Below, in pieces: positions 23,609-33,500 of a DNA stretch of 64,000 nt. Positions within the stretch are counted from its first letter, which is position 1, and the number at the start of each line of letters is the position of its first letter. Position numbers and translations under genes: made by a program. Under the pieces are notes generated by a model. That model searched no databases. It was not told where the DNA came from and was given only the letters and a program-made list of their open reading frames with translations. Source of the stretch: Hemileia vastatrix (Eukaryota > Basidiomycota > Pucciniomycetes > Pucciniales > Zaghouaniaceae); NCBI GenBank assembly GCA_030280995.1, contig JASXTE010000002.1, positions 24,401,683-24,465,682 on the forward strand, in the 5' to 3' direction.

Positions 23609-24951
23609 TTATGCAAAAAAAAAAAAATAACCAACAAAAGTAAATAAAACTTGGAACATGAAAATAAAGCAAGTGAAAAAAACAAGGAACTTAAAAATTG
23701 GGAGAGTATGGAAAAATAATTTAAAAGGGTGGTGAAGAGAAATGTTGGAGAGTAATAGGCATAATGACAGAGCGTATGTCGGTGGAAAGAATGTTTTGGG
23801 AATCAAGGGGGGGGGAGATGGTGCAGGTTCAGGATCATCTTCTTCATAAATATCATTCCACTTATCTTTCAAATCAGCTAGGATATTATGGAGTATAATG
23901 CAGGTCATGATCCAATGATTTGCTGTTTTGATATCCAATTTTTTTTGAAATTGGATTCTGAGCTCCCTGAGACTAGAAAATTTTCCCTTTAAAATACCAA
24001 TAGCATGTTCAATCTGTACCCTTGATTGTGCCAGGTTATAATTAAAGGTGGTTTTGGGGTCATTTTATAAAGTTGCACCATGGAAAGCAGGTATGATGTA
24101 CTTTCCACTTGCATATTCTGAGTCTGCAAGGAGGCACTGAGATTCATCAAAGTATGAGTCAGGAGTTTGAGAAATCCTCATTCTTTGGAAGACAGAAGAG
24201 TCATGACATGGTCCAGGGAAGCCACTGTGAAAAGCAATAAATTTTTTATTGACATCACATACAAGTTGAGCAGCAATAGAGTATCTACAAAGAAGATAAA
24301 AAGTTAGTTTATGAAAGATGAGAAATTGGAGAACATTTTGAAGAAACCTTTTTTTGAAATCAAAATAATGGTTGCCATCATGAGCAGGTTTTGACTCAAA
24401 GGTATAGTTGTGTCATTAACAAATCCTACACAGCCAGGGAAACCTTCAGGTTGCATTACTTGAGAGGATTCAAGTTGCTTTTGTGGAGTTGGCCAAGCAA
24501 GTGTTTGAGACTTGAGGGAAAGGATGGCAATCATACAGAACTTGGTGTATGATATCACCGTCCCATAAAGAGATTTTCCAAATGTCTTACAGCAGCACCA
24601 TTTCCATTTGATCCAAAGTGACATAGTGCAAAAGTAAGTTGAATAGCATGATCACACTGTTTATTTTGAGAATTGTTATGAAATATAGTATGTTTGGAGA
24701 TAAGTTGATAATGTTTGAAGAAAGAATTGGGTGAAGTTTAATTGAGGAATTGTGAGAATGGAGTGGAGATCATATCTGGGATCATGAAGAAGACTTGGCC
24801 CCCTTGGATTTATGTAACTCTTTTTGGAAAGAAAACACATATAAGCTAAAGAATCTTCCAAATAAGAGTCAAATTTATTGTAAAGAACTAAAAGAAAAGC
24901 AATAGAATTAATAGTTGAGTGAAGTAGCTGCCTAGTTGAGAGGTGTTTCAT
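23609..24951 (-). pseudogene. PIF/Harbinger (HARBI1-like) DDE transposase (broken)
   Basis: Minus strand from the ATG at 24951 (MKHLSTRQLLHSTINS). The first segment includes NPRGPSLLHDPRYDLHSIL, then in a shifted frame ALCHFGSNGNGAAVRHLENL, then LAWPTPQKQLESSQVMQPEG and FPGCVGFVNDTTIPLSQ with the first catalytic Asp. An intron near 24345-24285 leads to YSIAAQLVCDVNKKF, FHSGFPGPCHDSSVF, LLADSEYASGKYIIPAF with the second Asp (near 24120), a stop near 24066, and QIEHAIGILKGKF with the Glu (near 24005). The end is NHWIMTCIILHNILADLKDKW and an acidic, Pro-rich tail. At least two frame slips and one stop disable it. The family cuts and pastes elements with short inverted ends, matching the GGGGGTATCAA termini here. 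Confidence 0.85.
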
Positions 24952-25296
24952 TGTTGTAAGTGGAAAGGTTATGTGATAATGGAAGTGGGAATTCACTTCC
25001 AAATGTCCAGTTGGGGTGTGTAGATAGAAAAAAATTTAAGTGTTTTCCACCAAAATTAAGTATAATAGAGTGAGGAGAGACTTAAGGATGGCATCAGAAA
25101 CTATAAGCCATGTGGCTTTTATACAAATCCATCATGGATGTGATGAGTCTGGGATCAGGAATTAGGAATGGAAATTGGGGTATAAGAGGCGGGATAATGC
25201 ATTATTGTGGATTCCTTATCCACAATTAATAATTTCAGATCCAGGGAAACAAAATTCTTGATCCCTAATTTCAGATAAATCAAATTTGATACCCTG
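24952..25296. other. transposase 5' flank and right terminal region of Harb-1
   Basis: Non-coding. The inverse of this stretch is recognisable in Harb-2 at 26223-26880 (CCTCTTATACCCCAATTTCC, ACTCATCACATCCATGATGG), which defines it as element sequence. Ends in the inverted terminus TTTGATACCC. Confidence 0.7.
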
Positions 25297-25298
25297 TA

Positions 25299-25523
25299 TT
25301 ATGTTTACAACCCATTCTATTACTACTATTACCACCTTAGTATTTAAAACTGTGTATTTCTAAGTCTTTAAAATAATAATAATAATAATCTTTTTACCTT
25401 TTCATTGAGTATGAAACTATAAAGATAAAAAATATGTACCTCTTTTGAAATCTTGAGTTTTTCCCACCTTTCATTGCTGTTGGACCACCATAAAATCTTC
25501 TAGGCCAAAAGAACCCCTTAAAA
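25299..25523 (+). repeat. 5' LTR remnant of Gy-B-old
   Basis: It matches the last part of the 3' LTR (ACCCATTCTATTACTA, ACTGTGTATTTCTAAGT, CACCTTTCATTGCTGTTGG) and ends near CCCCTTAAAA, a decayed CCCCTTGACA. The first roughly 540 bp expected of the LTR are absent; Harb-1 abuts instead. Confidence 0.8.
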
Positions 25524-25665
25524 ACTGAGTGCCTTTACGAATAGTTGTTGAACCATCTTTATCTTGACACCGGCAAACAAAGGACCATCAACTCCAACAC
25601 CTATAGCAATATTTTGAACAAAAAACAAACAAAGAACTTCAAAGGCATGTGACTAACATTTTTTT

Positions 25666-25692
25666 CCGCAAATAGGATTTGAACCTCGCCCC
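25666..25692 (-). other. T-arm-like sequence in the Gy-B-old leader
   Basis: Minus strand GGTTCAAATCC fits the tRNA T-arm/RNA polymerase III B-box consensus GGTTCRANNCC. The equivalent place in Gy-B (29661-29687) reads GGTTCGATTCC. Both lie about 142 nt inside the element from the LTR end. No complete tRNA fold is visible. Confidence 0.35.
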
Positions 25693-25934
25693 AAATTTAA
25701 GGTTTATATAAGTGTAATTTTCCTATATATTTGTAGGTCTCACTCTGCATATTTCATTATATATGTATATGTTTTTACTCAGCACTCGGAAGTTGGCATT
25801 AAAATGGCTCAAATTACAGGGGGAGGTGTCAGGTATATAATATTTTTTTCCTAGTTGACCAAGATAGAGAAACATTGTTATTAGTCCTAGAAGTAGTATA
25901 TATAATTTATTTAATTAAAAAAATTATATTATTT

Positions 25935-26215
25935 AATTATTTCAGTTGAAAAATTTTCCTGATAGTTAAAATATTATTTTATTATTACAGTTGACAATTA
26001 GTCCTGGTAATTAAAATAAGAATTTATTTAATTAAAAAATTTAATAAATAAATAATTTCAGTTGACATTTAGTCATGGTAATTAAGAAATATACAAGATA
26101 TAAATTGGTGATTTGTTTAAGAAATTCTATTAATTATTTCAATTGATTTTTTCCTGATAATTTATATATTATTTTATTATTTCAGATAATTTTTTTCTGG
26201 TAATAAATAATATCA
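25935..26215 (+). repeat. leader repeats of Gy-B-old, left group
   Basis: About five degenerate units of TTTCAGTTGACA-TTAGTCCTGGTAATTAA at 35-60 bp spacing. The series resumes at 27420 after Harb-2, so Harb-2 landed inside the array. The matching array of Gy-B is at 29970-30440. Confidence 0.75.
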
Positions 26216-26222
26216 ATACTTA

Positions 26223-27398
26223 GGGGGTATCAAAGTTGACCAATCTGCAATTAGGGATCAGGAATCCTTTTTCCCGGGATCAGACATTATTAGGGGGTAT
26301 CAAAGTTAGAAATCTTCCATTTCAAAATACCTCTTTTTTCCACCAAATCAACCATGATTATTTTTTAAGGTATGCCATCTTGTGCCCTCAAAACATCTTT
26401 TTACTGAGAATTAATGTCATGCTTGTGGCTTTCTTTTTGTGCTGTGAAATACCTTTTAAATAATTACAAATTTCTAACTTTGATACCCCCTAATAATTAC
26501 GGAAGACTCATGTCCACTAGCCCCAGGGCTAGTGGATAAGATTCTATGGACGATAATGTATTATCATGCCTCTTATACCCCAATTTCCATTCTTAATTCC
26601 TGATCACAAACTCATCACATCCATGATGGATTTTTAAGAAATTCAAATAACATATAATTTCTGATGCCATCCTTAAGTCTTTCCTCACTCTATGCTACTT
26701 AATTTTGGTGGCAAAAACTTAAAGTTTTTTTCTATCTTCACACCCCAACTGCACATTTGGCAGTGAATTCCCACTTCCCTCATCACATAAGCCTTCCACC
26801 AAAAACTATGAAACACCTCTCTACTAGGCAGCTACTTCACTCAACTATTAATTCTATCGCTTTAATTTTAGTCTAAAACTACTTTGAAGTTATTTTTTTC
26901 ACCTTATATATTTCATGTTTCAGCTAATATTTTATGTCAGTGAACTCTGTTCTTTGCCAAAAGAACAGAGTCCATCCTCCTATTATCACACTCAGTTTGC
27001 ACCAATCCCCATCCCTTTCAATTCTATTAACACATGCTTGTCTTCCCTCCCCACCCCTTTCACCACCCTCCTAGCCCCATTGTATGCCATCCTCTTTTGA
27101 TCTTCATTTCATCCCTCCCAACCTCTCCCCAACCCTTTTCTTCATTCAAAATGCCTCTGAAACCCTTAATATTCCCTTCCAACTCAGAGAGTAGTCAAAG
27201 ATGTGGTTATGAATGAAAGTAGGCCAAGATGTGGTTATGAAAAATTGAGTAGAAAAATGTTGGATAAGAGGTCAACTTTGACACATAAAATGTCCAATAA
27301 CCCAATTATGAGAGAAAATAATTGCAGAAGATTATTGGGGTAAAAAGACTTTTATCTGCAATTAATTTAATTGCGCATCGGTCAACTTTGACACCCCC
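26223..27398. mobile_element. Harb-2: internal-deletion derivative of Harb-1
   Basis: Inverted ends GGGGGTATCAAAGTTGACC (26223) and GGTCAACTTTGACACCCCC (ending 27398), with TA on both sides. The left part matches the inverted right end of Harb-1 as far as the start of the transposase gene. The right part (about 27190-27398) matches the inverted left end of Harb-1 (GTCAA and ATAACCACATCTTGG segments). The middle is short and the coding regions are gone. It lies within the leader repeats of Gy-B-old. Total length about 1.18 kb, including the MITE. Confidence 0.85.
26293..26490. mobile_element. 198-bp MITE nested in Harb-2
   Basis: Perfect inverted ends GGGGGTATCAAAGTTAGAAAT with TA on each side (TTA left, TAA right). 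It carries the same first 14 bases as the Harb ends, so the same transposase probably moved it. Comparing Harb-1 with Harb-2 shows the insertion point, since Harb-1 lacks it. Confidence 0.85.
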
Positions 27399-27419
27399 TA
27401 TTGTTTAAAAATTTTAAAA

Positions 27420-27680
27420 ATTATTTTTTTCAGTTGATTTTAGTCCTGATAAATTGATATAATTTCATTGTTTCAGTTGATAAGTAGTCCCGGAAATTGA
27501 TAAAAAATTAATTATTTCAGTTGATTTAAGTCCTGATAATTGATACATTTTCATTATTTCAGTTGATTTGTAATCCTGGTAATTGATAATAAATTAATTA
27601 TTTCAGTCAATTTTTTGTCCTGTTAATTGATATATTTTCATTATTCCAGCTGATTAGTAGTCCTGTTAATTGATAATAAA
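27420..27680 (+). repeat. leader repeats of Gy-B-old, right group
   Basis: About six units of ATTATTTCAGTTGATTTAAGTCCTGATAATTGATA at close to 40-50 bp spacing, alternating TAGTCC and AAGTCC cores. A pyrimidine tract and CAG (TTTCCTTTCCTCAG, near 27770) follow before the gag ATG at 27786. Confidence 0.8.
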
Positions 27681-27785
27681 CTTTAAATATTTTTATTATA
27701 TCTCTTATTTTTTTTAAACAAAAAAGAATAATAACTGACAAAATTTTAATATTTTTTCCTTTCCTCAGCTCAAGTGATACAAAAA

Positions 27786-28741
27786 ATGGCTGAATAAAAT
27801 ATTTCTACCGCCCATGATGAGGAATTGGATCTTATTGATTTTAATTCAAGTTCTGTAAGATTTCCTTTGACTACAAAAATTTCTCAAATTAATCAATCAG
27901 TAAACCAAAAGGATGTAGAAATGCAGGAGGTGGAAATCATGAAGCAACACCCTCCCCTGGACTCCAAGTCCCAGGTACCCCCCAAGAAGAGCTTCCAAAA
28001 GGCTTCAAAATAAAAAAGATGCCAGTCCAGAAACAGGTAAACAACCTGTCAACTCACATCAAGGAGTTGAAGTCAGAGAATCTCAAAATAAAGGCATAGG
28101 TAGAGTTTTTTTTTTGAAGAAAAAATAAGAAGCATGGAAACTTTTCTTCAAGAGAAGAAGAGACATCTACAGGGAGAATAACTCCTTCCACAGTTGGCTC
28201 CTCAACAACAAGAAAAAGTAGAAGTGTCAAAATGGCAATGGGAATGGCTGAACACCCAATGGGACTCTCTCCAGGCTCAGCAAATTCAGCAGGCTTCACA
28301 AGGAGGACCCTCCAGGCCCCAACATTTCAATCCCACCCCTCCTCACCCTTACCAAGGAGGCAGAAGAAAGAAAAACAATCATCTTCAAATTATGCCAAAA
28401 CCATGGTAAGGCCTTCCATTGAATCTCAAGTTTGTTTCCTTGTTACTGATTCAGTTCCTTCAGGTAACTCTGGGAGGGTAGATAACACCTTGAGACTAGG
28501 AGAAGCTGGTTCTAGCAGAAAATTAATCAATTTTTTAGTCTTGTAAATACTCCTTTAGTTTTAATATCTACTTCAATGATAAATCCAGAAATGGCTATTA
28601 TAGATGAATCAATTGATCCTGAAGTTTATGAGACACTTGAAAATTACTCTATCTCTTGCTGAAGAATTCTCCTGATGTAGCAACTAATAATGAAAGATAT
28701 TTGAGAGACATCATCACAAAACAAAATCAGATAATGAATAA
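27786..28741 (+). pseudogene. gag 5' part of Gy-B-old
   Basis: ATG at 27786, with a stop almost at once (TAA four codons in), then ELDLIDFNSSSVRFPLTTKISQINQ, homologous to the Gy-B gag start at 30597. After frame slips the gag frame is clear again at 28232-28546 (SQVCFLVTDSVPSGNSGR). The +1 frame is open at 28194-28409. Gy-B entered at 28741; the frame continues at 37437. Confidence 0.75.
28194..28409 (+). pseudogene. overlapping +1-frame ORF in gag of Gy-B-old (C-terminal part)
   Basis: Reads EVSKWQWEWLNTQWDSL, then PTPPHPYQGGRRKKNNH, and ends TGG TAA at 28404-28409. The Trp motif and basic tail match the +1 frame of Gy-B, Gy-A and Gy-C, at the same place in gag. The upstream coiled-coil part is disrupted near 28100 by a T-run. 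Confidence 0.65.
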
Positions 28742-29519
28742 TGTCAGCCAGGCTACTAGACTCACCCAGTAAAATAATTGATTATCTTACTGAAGTAAAG
28801 CCACGCCTTTTTAATACTTATTAATAAATTAATTATTGAAACTACTGATGTAGTACTTACAAATAACTAGTTAAGTATACTAATAAAGGTAGATAATTAA
28901 TAAAAATAAGTACCTGTCCCATACATATTTTATTCCCTAACACTGGTGATCAATCATACAGAGGAGTAGGAATAAAATTAGTAAAATTCTAAAAAATTCA
29001 AATTCTTTTATTAAGAAATGTAAATAACGTTGAATCTACATTTTAAAATCAAATGTTTTGTACTAAATGTGACAATCAAGAGAACTTAAGTTTTATTTTA
29101 AATAATAATGATATCTTCCTTGATGCTCCATTTAGTACAGGTTCTATTATTTCACATACTTTCTTTTATTTAAGTTCTCCCTCTCATACTCTTGTATTAG
29201 GAGATATTAATCCCATGTTTTGTTTTCTCACATTTTGCCTATAAAAGGCCCTTCCTTTTTGTACTTTTGATTCATTCCTTCAATTACTTACTTATTTACT
29301 AAACAAATTATTCTTATACTTTTATAACATTAGTAGTTACATTCGCGTAGTTCTAATCTATAAAATATATTAATATATAAATTCTACCTCTTATCATTGA
29401 GTAAAATAATCATCTTTGATCAAGAAATATGTACCAAATTGTTGAGAATCTATTTTAACCCTAAAAATCCTCGTAAAGACTTCGTACCAAATCTTCTAGA
29501 CCAAAAGGACCCCTTGAAA
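28742..29519 (+). repeat. 5' LTR of Gy-B
   Basis: 778 bp, the same length as the 3' copy. It contains a TATA box at 29240. Ends CCCCTTGAAA, where the 3' LTR keeps CCCCTTGACA. Confidence 0.92.
29240..29246 (+). promoter_or_regulatory. TATA box in Gy-B 5' LTR
   Basis: TATAAAA in the context TTTTGCCTATAAAAGGCCC. The same box, at the same LTR position, occurs at 37152, 51845 (TATATAA) and 55329, so it is a conserved promoter element of this LTR family. Confidence 0.75.
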
Positions 29520-29660
29520 ATTGAAGGCCTTCCCGAAATATTGACGGCGCATTGTGATTTGAGGGCATAAATTGAAGGGACCATCGGCGTTCGAGTACCT
29601 GTAAGGACAAGAGAGCGACAAAAACGACGAACGTCATATGTCACTTGATAAAATTTTTTG

Positions 29661-29687
29661 CTGCGAATGGGAATCGAACCGCGCTCC
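29661..29687 (-). other. T-arm-like sequence in the Gy-B leader
   Basis: Minus strand GGTTCGATTCC is a perfect polymerase III B-box/T-arm match, about 141 nt downstream of the LTR. See 25666-25692 for its counterpart. It may mark unusual tRNA primer contact or captured tRNA sequence. Confidence 0.35.
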
Positions 29688-29969
29688 AAAAATTAGGTTC
29701 ATATATTGACTAAACGTCGTATATATTGCGGTAATTATTGATATTACTATTTGTGGGTTACTTTGCACTTTTCATTTGCTACGTATTTTCCTTTTACTCA
29801 ACACTCTGTAAGTGGCATTAATTTGCTCATTTTACAGGGGGAGGTGTCTGGTAATTTAAATTTAATTTTATTATTATATTTTTTTTTATTTTTCCTGGTT
29901 GAAAATAATAGAGCAATAGTGTTCTTAGTCCCAGAAGTAATAAATAATTATATTTTAATATTAATTATT

Positions 29970-30440
29970 ACAATTTTCAGTTGACATTTTGGTCCTGATT
30001 AATTTAAATTTTATTTGTTCCAGTTGACAAATAGTCCTGACAATAATTTTTTTTTAAATTCATATTTAATTGCTTCAGTTGACATTAAGTCCTGGTAGTT
30101 AAGTAATCAGTTCATTAAAATAATTTTTTTAATTAATACAAATTCATATTTAATTACTTCAGTTGACATTAAGTCCTGGTAGTTAAGTAATCAGGTTAAT
30201 AAATTTTTTTTTAAAAAAAATTCATATTTAATTACTTCAGTTGACATTAAGTCCTGGAAGTTAAGTGATCAGTTTAATAAAGTTTTTTTTAATTAATAAA
30301 ATTCATATTTAATTACTTCAGTTGACATTAGGTCCTGGTAATAAATTAGTTGATTTAAATCCTGAAAATAAATAATTAAAATTATTAATAAAAATTTTAA
30401 TTTATTTCTACAGTTGATTATATTATAATCCTGGTTTTAA
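29970..30440 (+). repeat. leader tandem repeats of Gy-B
   Basis: Seven units around CAGTTGACATTAAGTCCTGG, three of them nearly identical and 75-85 bp apart (near 30078, 30162 and 30238), with AGTTAAGTAATCAG trailing. Followed by A/T-rich sequence and a pyrimidine tract with CAG ending near 30585, shortly before the gag ATG. Confidence 0.85.
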
Positions 30441-30596
30441 ATTATTTTTTTTGAATTAATAAATTAATTTTATTTAGTTTATTTTTATCCTAAAAAGATT
30501 TTTTTTATTTTTTTTATTTTATTTCTGTTAAATAAAAATTAAAAAAGACTAATTAATCTTATTGTCTCTTTTTCTTCATTTCAGTTAAATCTTAAA

Positions 30597-33500
30597 ATGA
30601 CTGACCAAAGTGGTTCTGCTGCACGTGAAGAGTAACTAGACTTGATTGATTATGATGAGCCTACTTTTGTAAGTTCTCCTTTAACAAGAAGAATTTCTCA
30701 GATTAATAAATACTTGCAACAAACAGGATGTAGAGATGGAAGAAGTAGAAATCCTAGTAGACACAACTCAGGATCAGAAGCCTATGATAAACCCACCAGA
30801 AGAACTTCCAAAAGGCTTCAGGATAAAAAAGATGCCATTGCCTCAACAGGTAAAGAATCTGTCAACCCACATAAAGGAGCTAAGGACAGAAAACTTGAGA
30901 CTAAAGGCAAGGGTAGATGCTCTGGAAGAAAAGGTGAGAAGGATAGATACCTTTCTTCAAGAGAAGAAGAAACCTCTTCCTCCCAGGGATCAACAACAAT
31001 TGGCTCCCCAGTCCCAATAAAAGGTTGAAGTGTCCAAGTGGCAGTGGGACTGGTTAAACACTCAGTGGGACTACCTGTCTCAAAATCAGCATCAGTTACC
31101 TCAGGCAGGTCCGTCAAGACCCAACCAGGTCAACCCCACACCTCCTCACCCCTATCAAGGAGGCAAAAGAAGAAGAAAGCCCAATATGGTCATACCCAGC
31201 AAACTCTGGTACGCCCCTCAATTGATTCTCAAGTGCCATTTCTTGTAGCTGATTCTGTTCTTTCAGGTAAATCTGAGAGGGAAGAGGAAACCTTGAGACC
31301 AGTAGAGGCTGGGAGAAGTAGACAAATAACTCATGTATCTAATCCATTACTTTTAATTGCTACCTCAATGATTAACCCTGATATGGCTGTAATTGATGAA
31401 ACTCTTGACCCTGAGTTCTATGAGAGTCTGGAAAGTTATTCAGTTTCCTTATTGAGAGACACTCCAGATGTAGCAAAGATTAATGATGAGTACTTGAGAG
31501 ATATTATTGCCAAACAAAACCATATAATGAACAATATGCAATTGACTCAGAGATATAATAGTTTGTTAACTGATCAGGGCTATCAAGCATTAAGAAGTGA
31601 ATCACAGAGAGTCTCTGATGAATTGTCTCATTACAAAGCAACCCATGAAAAGAGAGTTGCTTTATGGCAAAATATAAAAAATGATTTGTCTAAACTAAAA
31701 GATACTGTATCTGCCTGTTGATAGGAGGTGGAGATAGATAAGATGAATCTGAAAAGATTGAATGACCAATTTTCATCTTTTCAAAATAATAATCAGTTAT
31801 ATTTTGCAACAATCAATGAGAATTTATCTAGTCTTCCAAGATTGAAAACTAGACTAACAACCATTGAGGAGAAATTGACCTCATTGTTTATTGATCAAAA
31901 GTATTCTGAGATTTCTTTGAAGGAACAAACAGTACAGGATGCTCCAGAGCTACCTAAGGCTAGTTCATATAAAAGTAAATCAGTTCCAGAAATACATGTT
32001 GATACCCCTGAGTTTCCATCAAAAATTAATGATGCACCAGGGCCTTTAACAGAGGGATTGAACAATGAGATTACTGTCCAGCTAGAGAAGTTACAGCTGC
32101 TCCTTACTCAGAAACAAGCTTTTACTAAGGAGACTCCTTCAAATCAAAAGAATTGGCCAAAACTTGACCAGTACCCAACATTTGATGGTGATTCTTCCTC
32201 TGATTGGCAAAAATTTATTTTCAGAATTGATAACTTAAAAAATTCTTACAAACTCCAAGATGAGGAAATTGTGTACAAGTTAATATCTTTGTTTACTAAT
32301 GTTGCCCTAATGTGGTATGAATCTGTTCTCCTGGATGGGAATGACTACTCATGGGAGGATTGGAAGAAATTGATTAAAGCACAATTTGGTGGCTCCAAGT
32401 TCAGAATGGCTCAACAAAGGCAGTATGAGGAAACTAGATATAGCTCTTCTACTGATATACCTATTGAGTGTTTAATGAAACTTGTAAAAATCTTAAGGGC
32501 AATGGACCCAAATATGGAGTTTGAGTTATGGAAGGACAGGATCCTTTATAAATTACCAATGTCTCTGAGAGACTTGAAGGTGGCTAGGACTGAGTTCTCC
32601 AGAGAACCCTCTTCTTTCATTAATACTTGCAGTGAGATCCTTCTAAACAACAAGTATGATGCCAGAAGATTCATTCCTAGGACGCCTTTGGAGAAACCCT
32701 CCACTTACCAACAGAAAACTATGGAAAAGGTTGGTAAACCTTCTGCCCCTGTTGCACCAAAAAATTATGCAACAAACACTTGCTTCAAGTGAAACAAGCC
32801 TTGGCAGAAAGGCCATGTTTGTGACAAGAATATAAATCTTGTAGAACAAACAGAGGAGCATGCTGATGACACAGTAGCACTGGATGATACGTCAAGTGAT
32901 TGTGCCAGCAATATTTCATATGAATCTCAACAAGAAATCTTAATGCTGGAAGAGGATATTCATTATTTAAATACTATTGATATTGATAATAATGCTTTAT
33001 CTACAGTTGAAGATTCTGATATCATAAAGAACATTGAGGATAACTCAATTGTTATTGCCCCTCTCAAGGCACCAGTCTTGATTAATGGAACCAGAATTGA
33101 AGTTGTTCTGGATTCTGGAGCTGGAGGAAGTGTAGTTTCTGAAAGAGCACTTGCTTCAGTGGATCAAGACTATAAATAAAAACTGATGCCTATCATTTAT
33201 GAAAATTGGAGAGGTTATGGCTCTGTTTTGTCCCCCATTGGTAAGTACAAAGCCACAGTGTTTTTTAAGTATAACCATGGTTTTGTAAGAGCTATTTGTG
33301 ATTTTGTTGTCATGAAAAATGATATCTTAAGCAATTGGTTTATTGTAGGGAATGATATTTTAACCAAGTATGGCATAAAATTGGATCCCTCAAACCAATG
33401 TTTCACAATGGGGATGAATGGGAAGAGAAAATTTAAGATTTCCTCCCCTAAAAATTTATTGAAACCAGAATTGAACACATGCAATTCTGTGGTTCAATGT

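Larger units (their letters stand above)
16361..25296. mobile_element. Harb-1: large Harbinger-like DNA transposon with cargo
   Basis: The left end GGGGGTATCAA (16361) is preceded by TA. The right end reads TTTGATACCCTG, a decayed inverse, followed by TA (25297). Inside lie a plus-strand coiled-coil gene, a minus-strand TET/JBP-like oxygenase and a minus-strand DDE transposase, with long tandem repeats between them. Harb-2 carries both Harb-1 terminal regions (inverted) around a deletion, which supports these ends. One problem remains: the right flank is Gy-B-old LTR sequence but the left flank is not, so a deletion or rearrangement must have accompanied or followed insertion. Confidence 0.65.

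Noticed and set aside
23045..23938. Hydrophobic minus-strand frames
   Set aside because: Except for the transposase C-terminus, they come from A-rich and G-rich plus-strand sequence and have low complexity.
29450..29689. 79-codon minus-strand frame at the Gy-B leader
   Set aside because: No ATG supported by homology; the matching Gy-B-old leader has no such frame. Treated as untranslated leader.
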